From the NCBI GenBank assembly GCA_963806015.1, contig CAWDWM010000001.1:124001-188000 (forward strand): a DNA stretch of 64,000 bases. Direction: 5' to 3'. Each line of letters begins with the position of its first letter. The stretch's first letter is position 1. This document shows positions 31,184 to 39,556 of this stretch, piece by piece. This DNA is from JAOPZW01 sp963806015 (GTDB taxonomy: Bacteria; Actinomycetota; Thermoleophilia; Solirubrobacterales; Solirubrobacteraceae). Position numbers and translations under genes: made by a program. Below the pieces are notes generated by a model, which saw nothing but the letters and a program-made list of their open reading frames with translations, was not told where the DNA came from and searched no databases.

Positions 31184-32449
31184 CTAACCGGCCGCGAGCG
31201 CGTCGTCCAGAGCGATTGCCACCAGCAGGTCGAGCAGGTCGGCGATCCGCCGCGGGTTGCACCCGGTGCGCTCCTCGATCCGGCGCAGGCGGTACTGAGC
31301 GGTATTGGGATGGACCTGCAGGCGCTCGGCAGCGAGGCGCAGGTTGAGGTCGGCGTCGGCCACCGCCCGGATCGTCTCGGTCAGCACACGGCCGCGCCGG
31401 CGATCCTCGTCGAGGAAGGCGCGCAACCGCGGAGTGACGAGCCGGCGCGCGGTGTCGTCGGCCCGCAGCGCGAGATAGTCGAACGGCGTCAGCCGCGCGA
31501 GCGCCGCCACCCCGCCGTCGTCGCCGACCCCGGCCAGCGCGACGTGGGCCTCCTGGTAGGCGCGCGGCAGATCGCTGACCCCGGCGGCCACCGTGCTCAC
31601 GCCCATCGCGAGGGCGATGCCCTCGGAGTGCAGGCGGCGCTGCAGGGCATCGACGCGATCGCACAGCCGGCACGGATCGGCGTCCGCGCCGAGCACGAGG
31701 ATCGCGACGATCTCCGTTTGGCGCACGACGACGAGCGTCTTGGCGTCATGCAGGCCGGCGCACGCGATCGCCGCGCTGCCCACGTGCGGGGTGTCGTCGT
31801 CGGCGCGGGCGTCCACGGTCACCGCGGCGGCCACCAGCATCCGCGAGTCGGCGGCGATGCCATGGGCTTGGCCGGCGGCGAGCAGCGGTCCGCGCGTCGG
31901 CATCTCGCCGGCGAGCAAGTGCTCGAGCAGGTCGCGGCGCTCGCGGTCGGCGTCGGCCACCATGTACTGCTGGTACTCGACGTAGGCATGCGCGGCGTGC
32001 GTGCTGGCGAAGTCGCAGTAGCGCATCAAGGGCCCGGCGAGCGCCAGCGCCGCCGCCTGACCGAGCGGGGTCTCCCCCGCGCACTCGACGACCGCCTCCC
32101 AGAACGCCTGCTGGCCCACGCGGAAGGCGTTGAGGTAGTCCTCCAGTGCGAACCCGGCGCGCGCGCGCCGCGTGGCGGCCGCGCGGACGAAGGCGATGTC
32201 GCCCAGCGTCACCATCCGGTCCTCGAGCAGCGCCGCGAGCTTCACGCGGTAGTGCGAGCGGACCTGGTCGCGGAGATCCTCGACGAAGCGCTGGTCAGCG
32301 TCCCCGTAGGCGGCGATCTCCGCGCGCAGGGCCGAGACCCCGCGCTCGCTCAGCTCGTCGAGGCCCTGGAGGAGTGTGACCAGGATGCGCCGGCGCTCGG
32401 CGCGGACCTGTTCCTCGACGGCGACGTGCTCGACGACGGCAGCAGACAC
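31184..32449 (-). CDS. PucR/CdaR-type helix-turn-helix regulator
   Basis: A 421-aa regulator. The C-terminal PucR HTH is clear: LRLAAERLQVHPNTAQYRLRRIEERTGCNPR (about 378-408). The preceding GGDEF-like fold (about 255-345) contains ALAMGVSTVAAGVSDLPRAYQEAHVAL, a standard feature of CdaR proteins. The N-terminal 190 residues are helical with HYRVKLAALLEDR and EYQQYMVADADRERRDLLEHLLAG. It heads the amidohydrolase operon and probably controls it. GTG 32449 has GGGAG 6 nt upstream. Confidence 0.9.
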   Translation of the reverse strand: MSAAVVEHVAVEEQVRAERRRILVTLLQGLDELSERGVSALRAEIAAYGDADQRFVEDLRDQVRSHYRVKLAALLEDRMVTLGDIAFVRAAATRRARAGFALEDYLNAFRVGQQAFWEAVVECAGETPLGQAAALALAGPLMRYCDFASTHAAHAYVEYQQYMVADADRERRDLLEHLLAGEMPTRGPLLAAGQAHGIAADSRMLVAAAVTVDARADDDTPHVGSAAIACAGLHDAKTLVVVRQTEIVAILVLGADADPCRLCDRVDALQRRLHSEGIALAMGVSTVAAGVSDLPRAYQEAHVALAGVGDDGGVAALARLTPFDYLALRADDTARRLVTPRLRAFLDEDRRRGRVLTETIRAVADADLNLRLAAERLQVHPNTAQYRLRRIEERTGCNPRRIADLLDLLVAIALDDALAAG

Positions 32450-32475
32450 TCTTTCTCCCTCCTCCGGGCGACAGC

Positions 32476-33045
32476 ATGCAACATGTTGCCCTGATGTTGC
32501 AACGGGCAACCGCGGACGACGCTCTGCTGCTCGCGCGCCGGCGCTTCCAGGCCGCCGAGCGCATCGACATGGGCGTGCTCGCCGAGGAGCTCGACGTCAA
32601 TCGCGTCACCCTCTATCGCTGGGTCGGCTCCCGGGATCGGCTCCTCGTCGAGGTGCTGTGGTCGCTGGCGGAGGCGACGCTGGCGCGCGAGAGTGCCCGG
32701 GTGCGGGCGCCCGGCGCGGAGCGCATCGTGCAGATCGTCACCCGCTTCATCGACGGTTGCCTGACCAACGCCGGGATGCAGCGCCTGCTCCGGGAGGAGG
32801 GCGAGCGGACGATGCGGCTGCTCACGCGCCGCGATACGGGCTTCCAGCCGCGGCTGATCGGCGCCATCCACCGGATGCTGACCGAGGAGACGCGCGCCGG
32901 GCGCCTGGACCTGCCCGTCGATCTGGGCGATGTCGCCTACGTGGTGGTGCGGCTCATCGAGTCCTACGTCTATCTCGACCTCATCACCGGCGAGGAGCCC
33001 GACGCCCGCCGCGCCGAGCCGGTCCTGCGGCTGCTGTTGCGGTAA
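32476..33045 (+). CDS. TetR-like transcriptional regulator
   Basis: A 189-aa regulator. The HTH is AAERIDMGVLAEELDVNRVTLYRWVGSRDRLLVEVLW, somewhat different from the usual TTLYxHF tail. The C-terminal ligand domain is helical (ERIVQIVTRFIDGCLTNAGMQRLLREEGERTMRLL, DVAYVVVRLIESYVYLDLI). ATG 32476 and ATG 32494 are both possible starts; both lie within a cluster of GTTGC/GCAAC repeats that is likely its own operator. It diverges from the PucR gene with only 26 bp between starts, so the two promoters must overlap. Confidence 0.87.
   Translation: MQHVALMLQRATADDALLLARRRFQAAERIDMGVLAEELDVNRVTLYRWVGSRDRLLVEVLWSLAEATLARESARVRAPGAERIVQIVTRFIDGCLTNAGMQRLLREEGERTMRLLTRRDTGFQPRLIGAIHRMLTEETRAGRLDLPVDLGDVAYVVVRLIESYVYLDLITGEEPDARRAEPVLRLLLR
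32478..32510. promoter_or_regulatory. Cluster of GCAAC/GTTGC half-sites at the TetR gene start
   Basis: The region contains a 12-bp palindrome GCAACATGTTGC (32478-32489), a further palindrome GTTGCAAC (32496-32503), and 7-bp inverted arms GTTGCCC (32485-32491) and GGGCAAC (32504-32510). Five half-sites occur in 33 bp. It is a likely multi-site operator for the TetR protein and may also govern the PucR operon. Confidence 0.55.
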
Positions 33046-33117
33046 CTGTGCGCAGGCCACAACGGGCCCGCGCGAAGTTTGGGCCCGCTCCACGATGAGC
33101 GCGGGCGTCGCGACCCA

Positions 33118-33123
33118 TAGCGT
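33118..33123 (+). promoter_or_regulatory. Putative -10 box (TAGCGT) of the liv operon
   Basis: TAGCGT is exactly 6 nt before ATG 33130. No Shine-Dalgarno sequence is present. Confidence 0.4.
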
Positions 33124-33129
33124 GGCGCC

Positions 33130-33972
33130 ATGCCGCTGGGCGTGGAGGTCCCGGCCGCGGGGTACGAACGGAATGCCGTGACCGCCGACCAGGGCGTGGA
33201 GGGAGAGGTGCTGCGCGTCGACGCGGTCGGCGTCAGCTTCGGCGGGCTGACGGCGCTCGAGGACGTGTCGCTGACGGTCGCCCACGGCGAGGTCGTCGGC
33301 GTCATCGGGCCCAACGGCGCCGGCAAGACCACGCTCTTCAACGTGATCTGCGGGTTCGTGCGCCCGGACGACGGCGACGTCGCGTGGCGCGGGCGCTCGC
33401 TGCGCGCCGTCCGGCCGCATCAGCTCGCCGGCCTGGGCATCGCGCGCACGCTGCAGGGCGTCGGGCTCTTCACCGGACTCACCGCGCTGGAGAACGTCAT
33501 GGCGGGCGCCGAGCCGCGGCGGCGCGCGGGCCTGGCCTCCGCGCTGCTCGGGCTGCCGCGCTCGGACCGCGACGAGCGCGCGCTGCGCGCCGCCGCGCTC
33601 GAAGCCCTCGACGCGCTCGGCGTGGCCGATGTCGCCGGGCGGGCGCCCGGGACGCTGCCCTTCCCGGTCCAGAAGCGCGTGGCGCTGGCGCGGGCGCTCG
33701 TTGCGCGCCCGCGGCTCATCCTGCTCGACGAGCCCGCCGGTGGGCTCGGCGGCGACGACATGCACGAGCTGGGCGAGCGCATCCGACGCCTGCGAGGGGA
33801 CATGGCAGTGCTGCTCGTCGAGCACCACATGGACCTCGTCATGTCGGTGTGCGATCGCGTCGTCGTGCTGGACTTCGGCCGGTGCATCGCCGAGGGGACT
33901 CCGGCCGAGGTGCGTTCCGACCAGCGGGTGCTCGACGCCTACCTCGGGGTCGAGGTCGATGCTGCAGGTTGA
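33130..33972 (+). CDS. livG: Branched-chain amino acid-type ABC transporter ATP-binding protein (LivG)
   Basis: A 280-aa ATPase, first of five transporter genes. Walker A is GPNGAGKTT, Walker B LILLDEPAGGLGGDD, and the H-loop LLVEHHMD. The signature motif, normally LSYGxQRR, is changed to LPFPVQKRVALARAL, which is unusual for LivG. A 25-residue N-terminal extension precedes the domain; GTG 33179 is an alternative start. It would power import through LivH/LivM together with LivF, whose gene overlaps its 3' end by 14 bases. Confidence 0.93.
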   Translation: MPLGVEVPAAGYERNAVTADQGVEGEVLRVDAVGVSFGGLTALEDVSLTVAHGEVVGVIGPNGAGKTTLFNVICGFVRPDDGDVAWRGRSLRAVRPHQLAGLGIARTLQGVGLFTGLTALENVMAGAEPRRRAGLASALLGLPRSDRDERALRAAALEALDALGVADVAGRAPGTLPFPVQKRVALARALVARPRLILLDEPAGGLGGDDMHELGERIRRLRGDMAVLLVEHHMDLVMSVCDRVVVLDFGRCIAEGTPAEVRSDQRVLDAYLGVEVDAAG

Positions 33973-34660
33973 GGAGCTCGAGACGGCCTATGGCCCGGTG
34001 CGGGCCCTCGACGGCGTCTCGTTCGAGGTGCAGCAGGGCAGCATCACGGCGGTCCTGGGCGCCAACGGCGCGGGCAAGACATCGCTGCTGCGCACCCTCT
34101 CGGGCCTCGTGCGCGCCCGCGCCGGACGCATCCGCCTCGACGGGCGCAACATCGGCCGGCTGCCCGTCGAGGGGATCGTCCGGCTCGGCATGGCGCACGT
34201 GCCCGAGGGCCGGGGCGTCATCGCAGAGCTCAGCGTCGAGGACAACCTGCGCCTGGGCGGGCTGTGGCGCGGCGGCGGCGGCCGCGACGGCCTCGCCGAC
34301 GTCTACGGGCTCTTTCCCCAGCTCGCCGACCGCGGCCGGCAGCAGGCCAGCACCCTCTCAGGCGGCGAGCGCCAGATGCTCGTCATCGGCCGCGCGCTCA
34401 TGTCGCGCCCGCGGCTGCTGCTGCTCGACGAGCCCTCGCTCGGGCTCGCGCCGATCGTCGCCGCCCAGATCATGCGCCTGGTACGCGACCTGCGCCAGGA
34501 CACGGGCCTGACGGTGCTGCTCGTCGAGCAGAACGCCAAGGCCGCGCTGTCGGTCGCCGATCGCGGCATCGTGCTCAGCCTCGGCCGGATCGTCGCCGAC
34601 GACGATCCCGGCGCGCTCGCCGCCGACGACGCCCTGCGACACGCCTACCTGGGGTTCTGA
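33959..34660 (+). CDS. livF: Branched-chain amino acid-type ABC transporter ATP-binding protein (LivF)
   Basis: A 233-aa ATPase subunit. Walker A GANGAGKTS, signature STLSGGERQMLVIGRAL, Walker B LLLLDEPSLGLAP, and the LivF-characteristic VPEGRGVIAELSVEDNLRLGG. It lies within the five-gene import operon and overlaps the end of livG. Length and motifs are normal, unlike its LivG partner whose signature has drifted. Confidence 0.95.
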   Translation: MLQVEELETAYGPVRALDGVSFEVQQGSITAVLGANGAGKTSLLRTLSGLVRARAGRIRLDGRNIGRLPVEGIVRLGMAHVPEGRGVIAELSVEDNLRLGGLWRGGGGRDGLADVYGLFPQLADRGRQQASTLSGGERQMLVIGRALMSRPRLLLLDEPSLGLAPIVAAQIMRLVRDLRQDTGLTVLLVEQNAKAALSVADRGIVLSLGRIVADDDPGALAADDALRHAYLGF

Positions 34661-34662
34661 TC

Positions 34663-35541
34663 GTGCAGCGCTTCGTCGATCTCACGCTCAACGGCGTGGC
34701 CAACGGCGCCATCTACGCCGCCGTCGCCCTGTCGCTGGTGCTGATCTGGCGCGCCACGCGGATCCTCAACTTCGCCCAGGCCGGGATGCTCATGTTCACG
34801 ACGTTCATCGCGTGGGCGGCGATCGACCGCGGCGCCTCCTATTGGGTGGGCTTCGCGGTCGCCCTGCTGTCGGGGCTCGTGCTGGGGGCGCTCATCGAGC
34901 GGGTGATCATCCGGCCCGTCGAGGGGGCGCCGCCGCTGAACGCGATCATCGTCACGCTCGGCGTGCTCGTGCTCCTGCAGGCGGTAGCGGGGATGATCTG
35001 GGGCGGCAACCCGCGCTCGTTCCCGCCGGCGTTCTCGATCAAGGGCTACGAGGTCGGCGGCCGCGCGGTGCTGTTCTCGCCCTTCGACCTCTTCACCGTC
35101 GTCGTCGTGGGCGTGCTCATGGCCGGCGTGATCCTGCTCTTCACGCGCACCAGCCTGGGCTTGCGCATGCGCGCGGCGGCGTTCGCGCCGGAGGTCGCGC
35201 GCCTCGTCGGGGTCCGGGTCGGGCACATGTTCACCGTGGGCTGGGCGCTGGCGTCGGTCGCCGGCTCGCTGGCGGGCGTGCTCGTCGCCCCGTCGGTCTT
35301 CGTCGCCCCCAACACCTTCGACTCGGTGCTCGTGTTCGGGTTCACGGCCGCCGTGATCGGCGGCCTCGAGAGCCCGTTGGGCGCGCTGGTCGGCGGCACC
35401 GTCCTCGGCCTGGCCCTCAGCTACGTCTCCGGCTACGGCGGGGCAGAGCTCGTCACCCTCGGCGCGCTCGTGATCCTCATCGCCGTGCTCATGGTCCGCC
35501 CCAACGGCCTGTTCACACGAGCCCAGGCGAGGCGGGTGTAG
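34663..35541 (+). CDS. livH: Branched-chain amino acid-type ABC transporter permease (LivH)
   Basis: A 292-aa integral membrane permease with about eight hydrophobic segments (for example GAIYAAVALSLVLIWRATRILNFAQAGML, FAVALLSGLVLGALIERVIIRPV, LVTLGALVILIAVLMVRPNGLF). The EAA-like cytosolic loop reads RMRAAAFAPEVARLVGVRV. GTG 34663 begins 2 nt after the livF stop. It pairs with LivM in the membrane. Confidence 0.94.
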   Translation: MQRFVDLTLNGVANGAIYAAVALSLVLIWRATRILNFAQAGMLMFTTFIAWAAIDRGASYWVGFAVALLSGLVLGALIERVIIRPVEGAPPLNAIIVTLGVLVLLQAVAGMIWGGNPRSFPPAFSIKGYEVGGRAVLFSPFDLFTVVVVGVLMAGVILLFTRTSLGLRMRAAAFAPEVARLVGVRVGHMFTVGWALASVAGSLAGVLVAPSVFVAPNTFDSVLVFGFTAAVIGGLESPLGALVGGTVLGLALSYVSGYGGAELVTLGALVILIAVLMVRPNGLFTRAQARRV

Positions 35542-36590
35542 TGGCGCAGGCGCTCGACCAGACGCTCGTCCGCCACCTGCTGGTCGCGCTCGTCGCGGGC
35601 ATCGGCCTCTACCTGCTGACCGAGGCACTGAGCCCCTACGACAACCTCCAGCTCGCGACGATGGCCTACTACTTCGTCGCCGTCGCCGGCCTGACGGTGC
35701 TCACCGGCCAGAACGGGCAGATCTCCCTGGGCCACGGAGCGCTCATGGCAGTCGGCGCGTACGCCACGGTGAAGATCCAGGAGGCCGTCTCGTGGCCGCT
35801 GGCCGTCGTGCTGCTGGCCGCGTCGGTCCTCACCGCCGTGGCCGGGGCCCTGGCGGGCGCGGCCGCCGCCCGGCTGCGCGGTCCCTACCTGGCCGGCGCC
35901 ACGCTTGCGCTGGCGGTCGGGCTGCCGGCGCTGGCCACCAAGTTCTCGGGCTTCCTCGGGGGGTCCAACGGCCTCACCGTCACGCCCCCGATCCCGCCGG
36001 CGTCGCTCGGCGCGACCTTCCCGCTCGAGCGCTGGCAGGCGTGGATCGCGTGCCTCGCTGCGCTCGTCGCCTACGTGCTGCTGGCCAACCTCGTGCGCAG
36101 CAGCTACGGGCGGGCGTTCCGCGCCGTCCGCGACGACGAGATCGCCGCGCAGCTGGCGGGCTTTCACGTGGCGCGCACCCAGATCACGGCCTTCGTGGTC
36201 AGCGCGGCCTGTGCCGGGCTCGCCGGCGGGATGCTGGTCGTCGTCACCTCGCTGGTGGCGCCCGGAGCATTCCCGCTCAGCCTGTCGGTCGCGTTGCTCA
36301 CCGGGGTCATCCTCGGCGGCACGGGCAGCCTGGTGGGCGCGGTCTGGGGTGCCGCGGCGCTCGTGCTCGTCCCCACCTGGGCCGACGACGCCAGCAAGGC
36401 GCTGTCGCTGTCGGCCAACGTCCAGGCCAACCTCGCGTTGGCCATCTACGGCGTCGTGCTCATCGGCCTGATGCTCGTCGCGCCCGGCGGGATCCAGGGC
36501 GCGGTACGCCGCGCCGGCCTGCTGCTGCACGGCGTCTGGGAACCACGATCCCGTGGCCCTGTGCCGCGGGGGGAGGAGAAGAGGTCATGA
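35541..36590 (+). CDS. livM: Branched-chain amino acid-type ABC transporter permease (LivM)
   Basis: A 349-aa permease with eight to ten hydrophobic segments. The family block LTGQNGQISLGHGALMAVGAYA is complete, and the ATPase-contacting loop is YGRAFRAVRDDEIAAQLAGFHVARTQ. GTG 35541 overlaps the livH TAG by one base. The C-terminus is polar and basic. It is the fourth gene of the operon. Confidence 0.94.
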   Translation: MAQALDQTLVRHLLVALVAGIGLYLLTEALSPYDNLQLATMAYYFVAVAGLTVLTGQNGQISLGHGALMAVGAYATVKIQEAVSWPLAVVLLAASVLTAVAGALAGAAAARLRGPYLAGATLALAVGLPALATKFSGFLGGSNGLTVTPPIPPASLGATFPLERWQAWIACLAALVAYVLLANLVRSSYGRAFRAVRDDEIAAQLAGFHVARTQITAFVVSAACAGLAGGMLVVVTSLVAPGAFPLSLSVALLTGVILGGTGSLVGAVWGAAALVLVPTWADDASKALSLSANVQANLALAIYGVVLIGLMLVAPGGIQGAVRRAGLLLHGVWEPRSRGPVPRGEEKRS

Positions 36591-37906
36591 GGTCAACCAC
36601 CGCGCTGCTCGCGGTAGCGTGCACGGCGACACTGGCCGTCAGCGCCTGCGGCTCGAACGACGACTCCGGCGGTGGCGGCTCCGGCGCGTCGAGCGGCAAG
36701 CCAACCGCATCGGCGCCCGGGGTCACCGCGACCCAGGTCACCGTCGGAGGTCACTTCCCGCTCACCGGCCCCGCGGCGCCCGGCTACAGCGAGATCCCTC
36801 AGGCGATCGACGCCTACTTCAAGTACGTCAACGCCCACGGCGGCGTCCACGGACGCAAGCTGAAGATGATCACCCGCGACGACGGCTACAACCCGACCAA
36901 CACCGTCAAGGTCACCAAGCAGCTGGTGCTGCAGGACAAGATCTTCGCGATGCTCGGAGGCCTGGGAACACCGACGCACACCAAGGTCGTCGACTTCCTC
37001 AACGCCTCGCGCGTGCCCGACCTCTTCGTCTCGTCGGGCTGCCTGTGCTGGGACCAGCCCAAGGACCACCCGCAGACCTTCGGCTGGCAGCCCGACTACA
37101 CGGTCGAGGGCAAGATCCTCGGGCAGTGGATCGCACAGAAGTACAAGGGCAAGAAGGTCGCCTACTTCCTGCAGAACGACGACTTCGGGTCAGACGGCGC
37201 CAAGGGCCTGGACAGGTACGTGCCCAAGGAGCAGGTCGTCGCGCGCCAGACCTACGAGCCCGGCAACACCGATATCGGCCCGCAGATGGCCAAGATCAAG
37301 GCATCGGGCGCCGAGGTCGTCGCGATGTTCACGATCCCGGCCTACACGGCACTCGTCGAGCTGGCCGGACTCAAGCTCGACTACCACCCCCAGCTCGTGG
37401 TCAGCAACGTCGGCGCAGATCCGACGACGCTCAAGGGACTGCTCAAGGCGTTCTCCAAGGGCAAGGCGCCGAGCGCACTCATCGACGGCATCCAGAGCGA
37501 TGCCTACCTGCCGCCCAGTGGCGACACGTCCAACGACTGGATCGCGCTCTTCACCAAGATCCACGGCCAGTACATCCCGAAGCTGCCCTTCGACGGCAAC
37601 GTGGAGTATGGGATGGGCCTCGCCTACACGTTCGTGGAGGCGCTGCAGCGCGCGGGCGCCAACCCCACGCGCCAGAGCATCGTGCAGACCATCGAGAGCC
37701 AGAAGCTGACCGGGCCCGGGCTCGTCCCGTTCCGCTTCAGCAAGGACTCCCACGCCGGCTACACCGGCGCGCAGATCGCCGAGATCAGGAACGGCCAGAC
37801 CCAGGTGACCGGCAAGCCGCTGGTAACCGACGACGGCGACGGCGAGATCACCGAGTACGGCGGGAGCCCGGCGGCCGCGCCGGCCGACGGGGTGCCCGCC
37901 GGCTGA
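36587..37906 (+). CDS. livK: Periplasmic-type substrate-binding lipoprotein of the Liv transporter
   Basis: A 439-aa type I substrate-binding lipoprotein. Signal and lipobox are MRSTTALLAVACTATLAVSAC, followed by a Gly/Ser linker. The Leu/Ile/Val-binding fold starts at VTVGGHFPLTGPAAPGYSEIPQAIDAYFKYVNAHGGVHG and continues with TRDDGYNPTNTVKVTKQLV and FLQNDDFGSDGAKGL. SSGCLCWDQP contains an extra Cys pair. Ligand specificity (amino acid, amide, aromatic acid) cannot be read. ATG 36587 overlaps the livM stop; GGGGGGAGGAG lies a good distance upstream, so this gene is probably well translated. Confidence 0.94.
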   Translation: MRSTTALLAVACTATLAVSACGSNDDSGGGGSGASSGKPTASAPGVTATQVTVGGHFPLTGPAAPGYSEIPQAIDAYFKYVNAHGGVHGRKLKMITRDDGYNPTNTVKVTKQLVLQDKIFAMLGGLGTPTHTKVVDFLNASRVPDLFVSSGCLCWDQPKDHPQTFGWQPDYTVEGKILGQWIAQKYKGKKVAYFLQNDDFGSDGAKGLDRYVPKEQVVARQTYEPGNTDIGPQMAKIKASGAEVVAMFTIPAYTALVELAGLKLDYHPQLVVSNVGADPTTLKGLLKAFSKGKAPSALIDGIQSDAYLPPSGDTSNDWIALFTKIHGQYIPKLPFDGNVEYGMGLAYTFVEALQRAGANPTRQSIVQTIESQKLTGPGLVPFRFSKDSHAGYTGAQIAEIRNGQTQVTGKPLVTDDGDGEITEYGGSPAAAPADGVPAG

Positions 37907-37928
37907 GCGCACGCAGCCACCGGCGGCG

Positions 37929-38555
37929 TCAGTCGAACGCGGCAGGCGCCGCCGGGTCGGCCTCCAGCGCGATGAGGCGCTGCACCTGCGCGGCCGTGTT
38001 CCGGGTCAGCGACAGCTCGGGCAGCGCGCCGGGGTGAAACCAGCCGGCGTCGAGCGCCTCGGGCCCGGGCACGGGCTCGGCGGCAGGGTCGAGCGGTTCG
38101 CAGGCCAGATAAGCCTTGTAGACCGCGTGCGCGTAGGGCGCCATGCCCTGCGCGTCACGGTCCCAGAGGGCCAGCAGGCGCGTCGCGCGCACCGGCAGGC
38201 CCGCCTCCTCGGCCGTCTCCTTGACCGCGGTCTGCGCGGGGCTCAGCCCCGGGTCGGCCCAGCCCCCGGGCATCGCCCAGGCGCCGTCGGTGCGCTCGCG
38301 GACCAGAAGCACGCGGCCGTCGCGGACCACGACCGCGCGCACGTCGACCTTCGGCGTCGGGTGACCGGAGCCCGGCGGGAAGAGCGTGTCGGCGGCGAGC
38401 GCCGGCCCGGCCTGCCCGGCGAGCAGCTCGTCGGCCACCGCCGCCACGCGCTCATAGCGGTCGCGGTCGAAGGGCTCCCGCGACCACGTCAGCCCCTCAC
38501 GGGCAATGGCGGCCAGCCGCCGCCCCCAGTCCAGCCACGGCGGGACGGCGGTCAC
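37929..38555 (-). CDS. Nudix hydrolase with N-terminal helical domain
   Basis: A 208-aa Nudix protein. The N-terminal part (PPWLDWGRRLAAIAREGLTWSREPFDRDRYERVAAVADEL) matches the N-terminal domain of X-linked nucleoside-diphosphate hydrolases. The Nudix box is GGWADPGLSPAQTAVKETAEEAGL: the REUXEEXGU half is kept as KETAEEAGL, but the first acidic residue (usually GES/GET) is Leu. ADP-ribose or a related dinucleotide is the likely substrate type. GTG 38555 overlaps the agmatine deiminase stop by 4 bases, so both are in one operon. Confidence 0.88.
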   Translation of the reverse strand: MTAVPPWLDWGRRLAAIAREGLTWSREPFDRDRYERVAAVADELLAGQAGPALAADTLFPPGSGHPTPKVDVRAVVVRDGRVLLVRERTDGAWAMPGGWADPGLSPAQTAVKETAEEAGLPVRATRLLALWDRDAQGMAPYAHAVYKAYLACEPLDPAAEPVPGPEALDAGWFHPGALPELSLTRNTAAQVQRLIALEADPAAPAAFD

Positions 38556-39556
38556 GCCCGCGCGACCGGGACCTGCTGGGTGATGCAGTGCGGGCCGCCG
38601 CCGCCGAAGGCGATGACCCCGCCCGGGACGCCGACGACCTCGCGGTCGGGATAGGCGGCGCCGATGCGCTCCAGCGCCTCGGCGTCGCTGGTCAGGCCGG
38701 CGACCGGCACGATCGCGGCGCCGTTGCACAGGTAGAAGTTCAGGTGGCCCACGGCGACCTGCTCGCCGCCGACCTCCAGCGTCGGGAGGATCGGGAAGTC
38801 GACGACCTCGAGGCCCGCGGCGGTCAGGCGCGAGCGGTTGTCGGCCATGCGCTCGCTGCTCGGGGTGCCGGGCGGCGTGCTCTGCAGCAGCACTTCGCCG
38901 GGGCGCGTGAACGCGGCCACGAGGTCGACGTGGCCGTCGGTGTCCTTGTCCTCGGCCAGGCCCTGCCCCAGCCACACCACCTGCTCGGCGCCCAGGAAGT
39001 CGCGCAGCCCCTGCTCGATCTCCTCGCGCGTCATCGCCGGGTTGCGATTGGGGTGCAGCAGGCACTGCTCGGTCGTCAGCAGCGTGCCCTCGCCGTCGAC
39101 CGCGACCGATCCGCCCTCCAGCACGAACGGCGCGTCGTAGCGGCGGTCCCCCAGGCGCTCGATGAGCTGGCGGCCCACCGCGGCGTCGCCGTCGTAGGGC
39201 GTGAACTTCTCGCCCCACGAGTTGAAGCCGAAGTGCACGCCGGCGCGGCGCCCCTCGCCGTCGAGCACGAAGATCGGCCCGCTGTCGCGCAGCCAGGAGT
39301 CGTCGATCGCCAGCTCGACGATCTCGACGTCGCCGGTCAGGGCGGCGCGCGCCTCGGCGGCGTCCTGCGCGCCGGCGCAGACCATCGTCAGCGGCTCGAA
39401 CGCCGCGACGGCGTTCGCGGTGGCCGCGTAGTCGGCCTTGGCGTGGCCGAGCTGATCGCCCCACAGCTCGCGCCGGCACGGCCAGCCCATGATCGTGCGC
39501 TCGTGCGGCGCCCATTCGGCCGGCATGCGGAAGCCGTCGGCCGCGGGAGTGCTCAG
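38552..39556 (-). CDS. aguA: Agmatine deiminase (probable CTG start)
   Basis: A guanidino-group-modifying enzyme turning agmatine into N-carbamoylputrescine and ammonia. Signature blocks: FRMPAEWAPHERTIMGWP, DDSWLRDSGPIFVLD, FVLEGGSVAVDGEGTLLTTEQCLLHPNRNP, DTDGHVDLVAAFTRPGEV, and the nucleophile Cys near the end (GGGGPHCITQQVP). The first ATG (39526) would give 324 aa and drop the conserved stretch before MPAEW. Reading from CTG 39556 adds STPAADGFR, which fits the family, and that CTG overlaps the TGA of the upstream gene (CTGA). No ATG, GTG or TTG lies in that extension. Together with the aguB-like gene it completes agmatine to putrescine conversion. Confidence 0.93.
   Translation of the reverse strand: MSTPAADGFRMPAEWAPHERTIMGWPCRRELWGDQLGHAKADYAATANAVAAFEPLTMVCAGAQDAAEARAALTGDVEIVELAIDDSWLRDSGPIFVLDGEGRRAGVHFGFNSWGEKFTPYDGDAAVGRQLIERLGDRRYDAPFVLEGGSVAVDGEGTLLTTEQCLLHPNRNPAMTREEIEQGLRDFLGAEQVVWLGQGLAEDKDTDGHVDLVAAFTRPGEVLLQSTPPGTPSSERMADNRSRLTAAGLEVVDFPILPTLEVGGEQVAVGHLNFYLCNGAAIVPVAGLTSDAEALERIGAAYPDREVVGVPGGVIAFGGGGPHCITQQVPVARA

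Noticed and set aside
33046..33117. GGGCCCGC direct repeats before livG as a regulatory site
   Set aside because: The two copies are short and almost pure GC, as expected by chance here. There is no dyad linking them.
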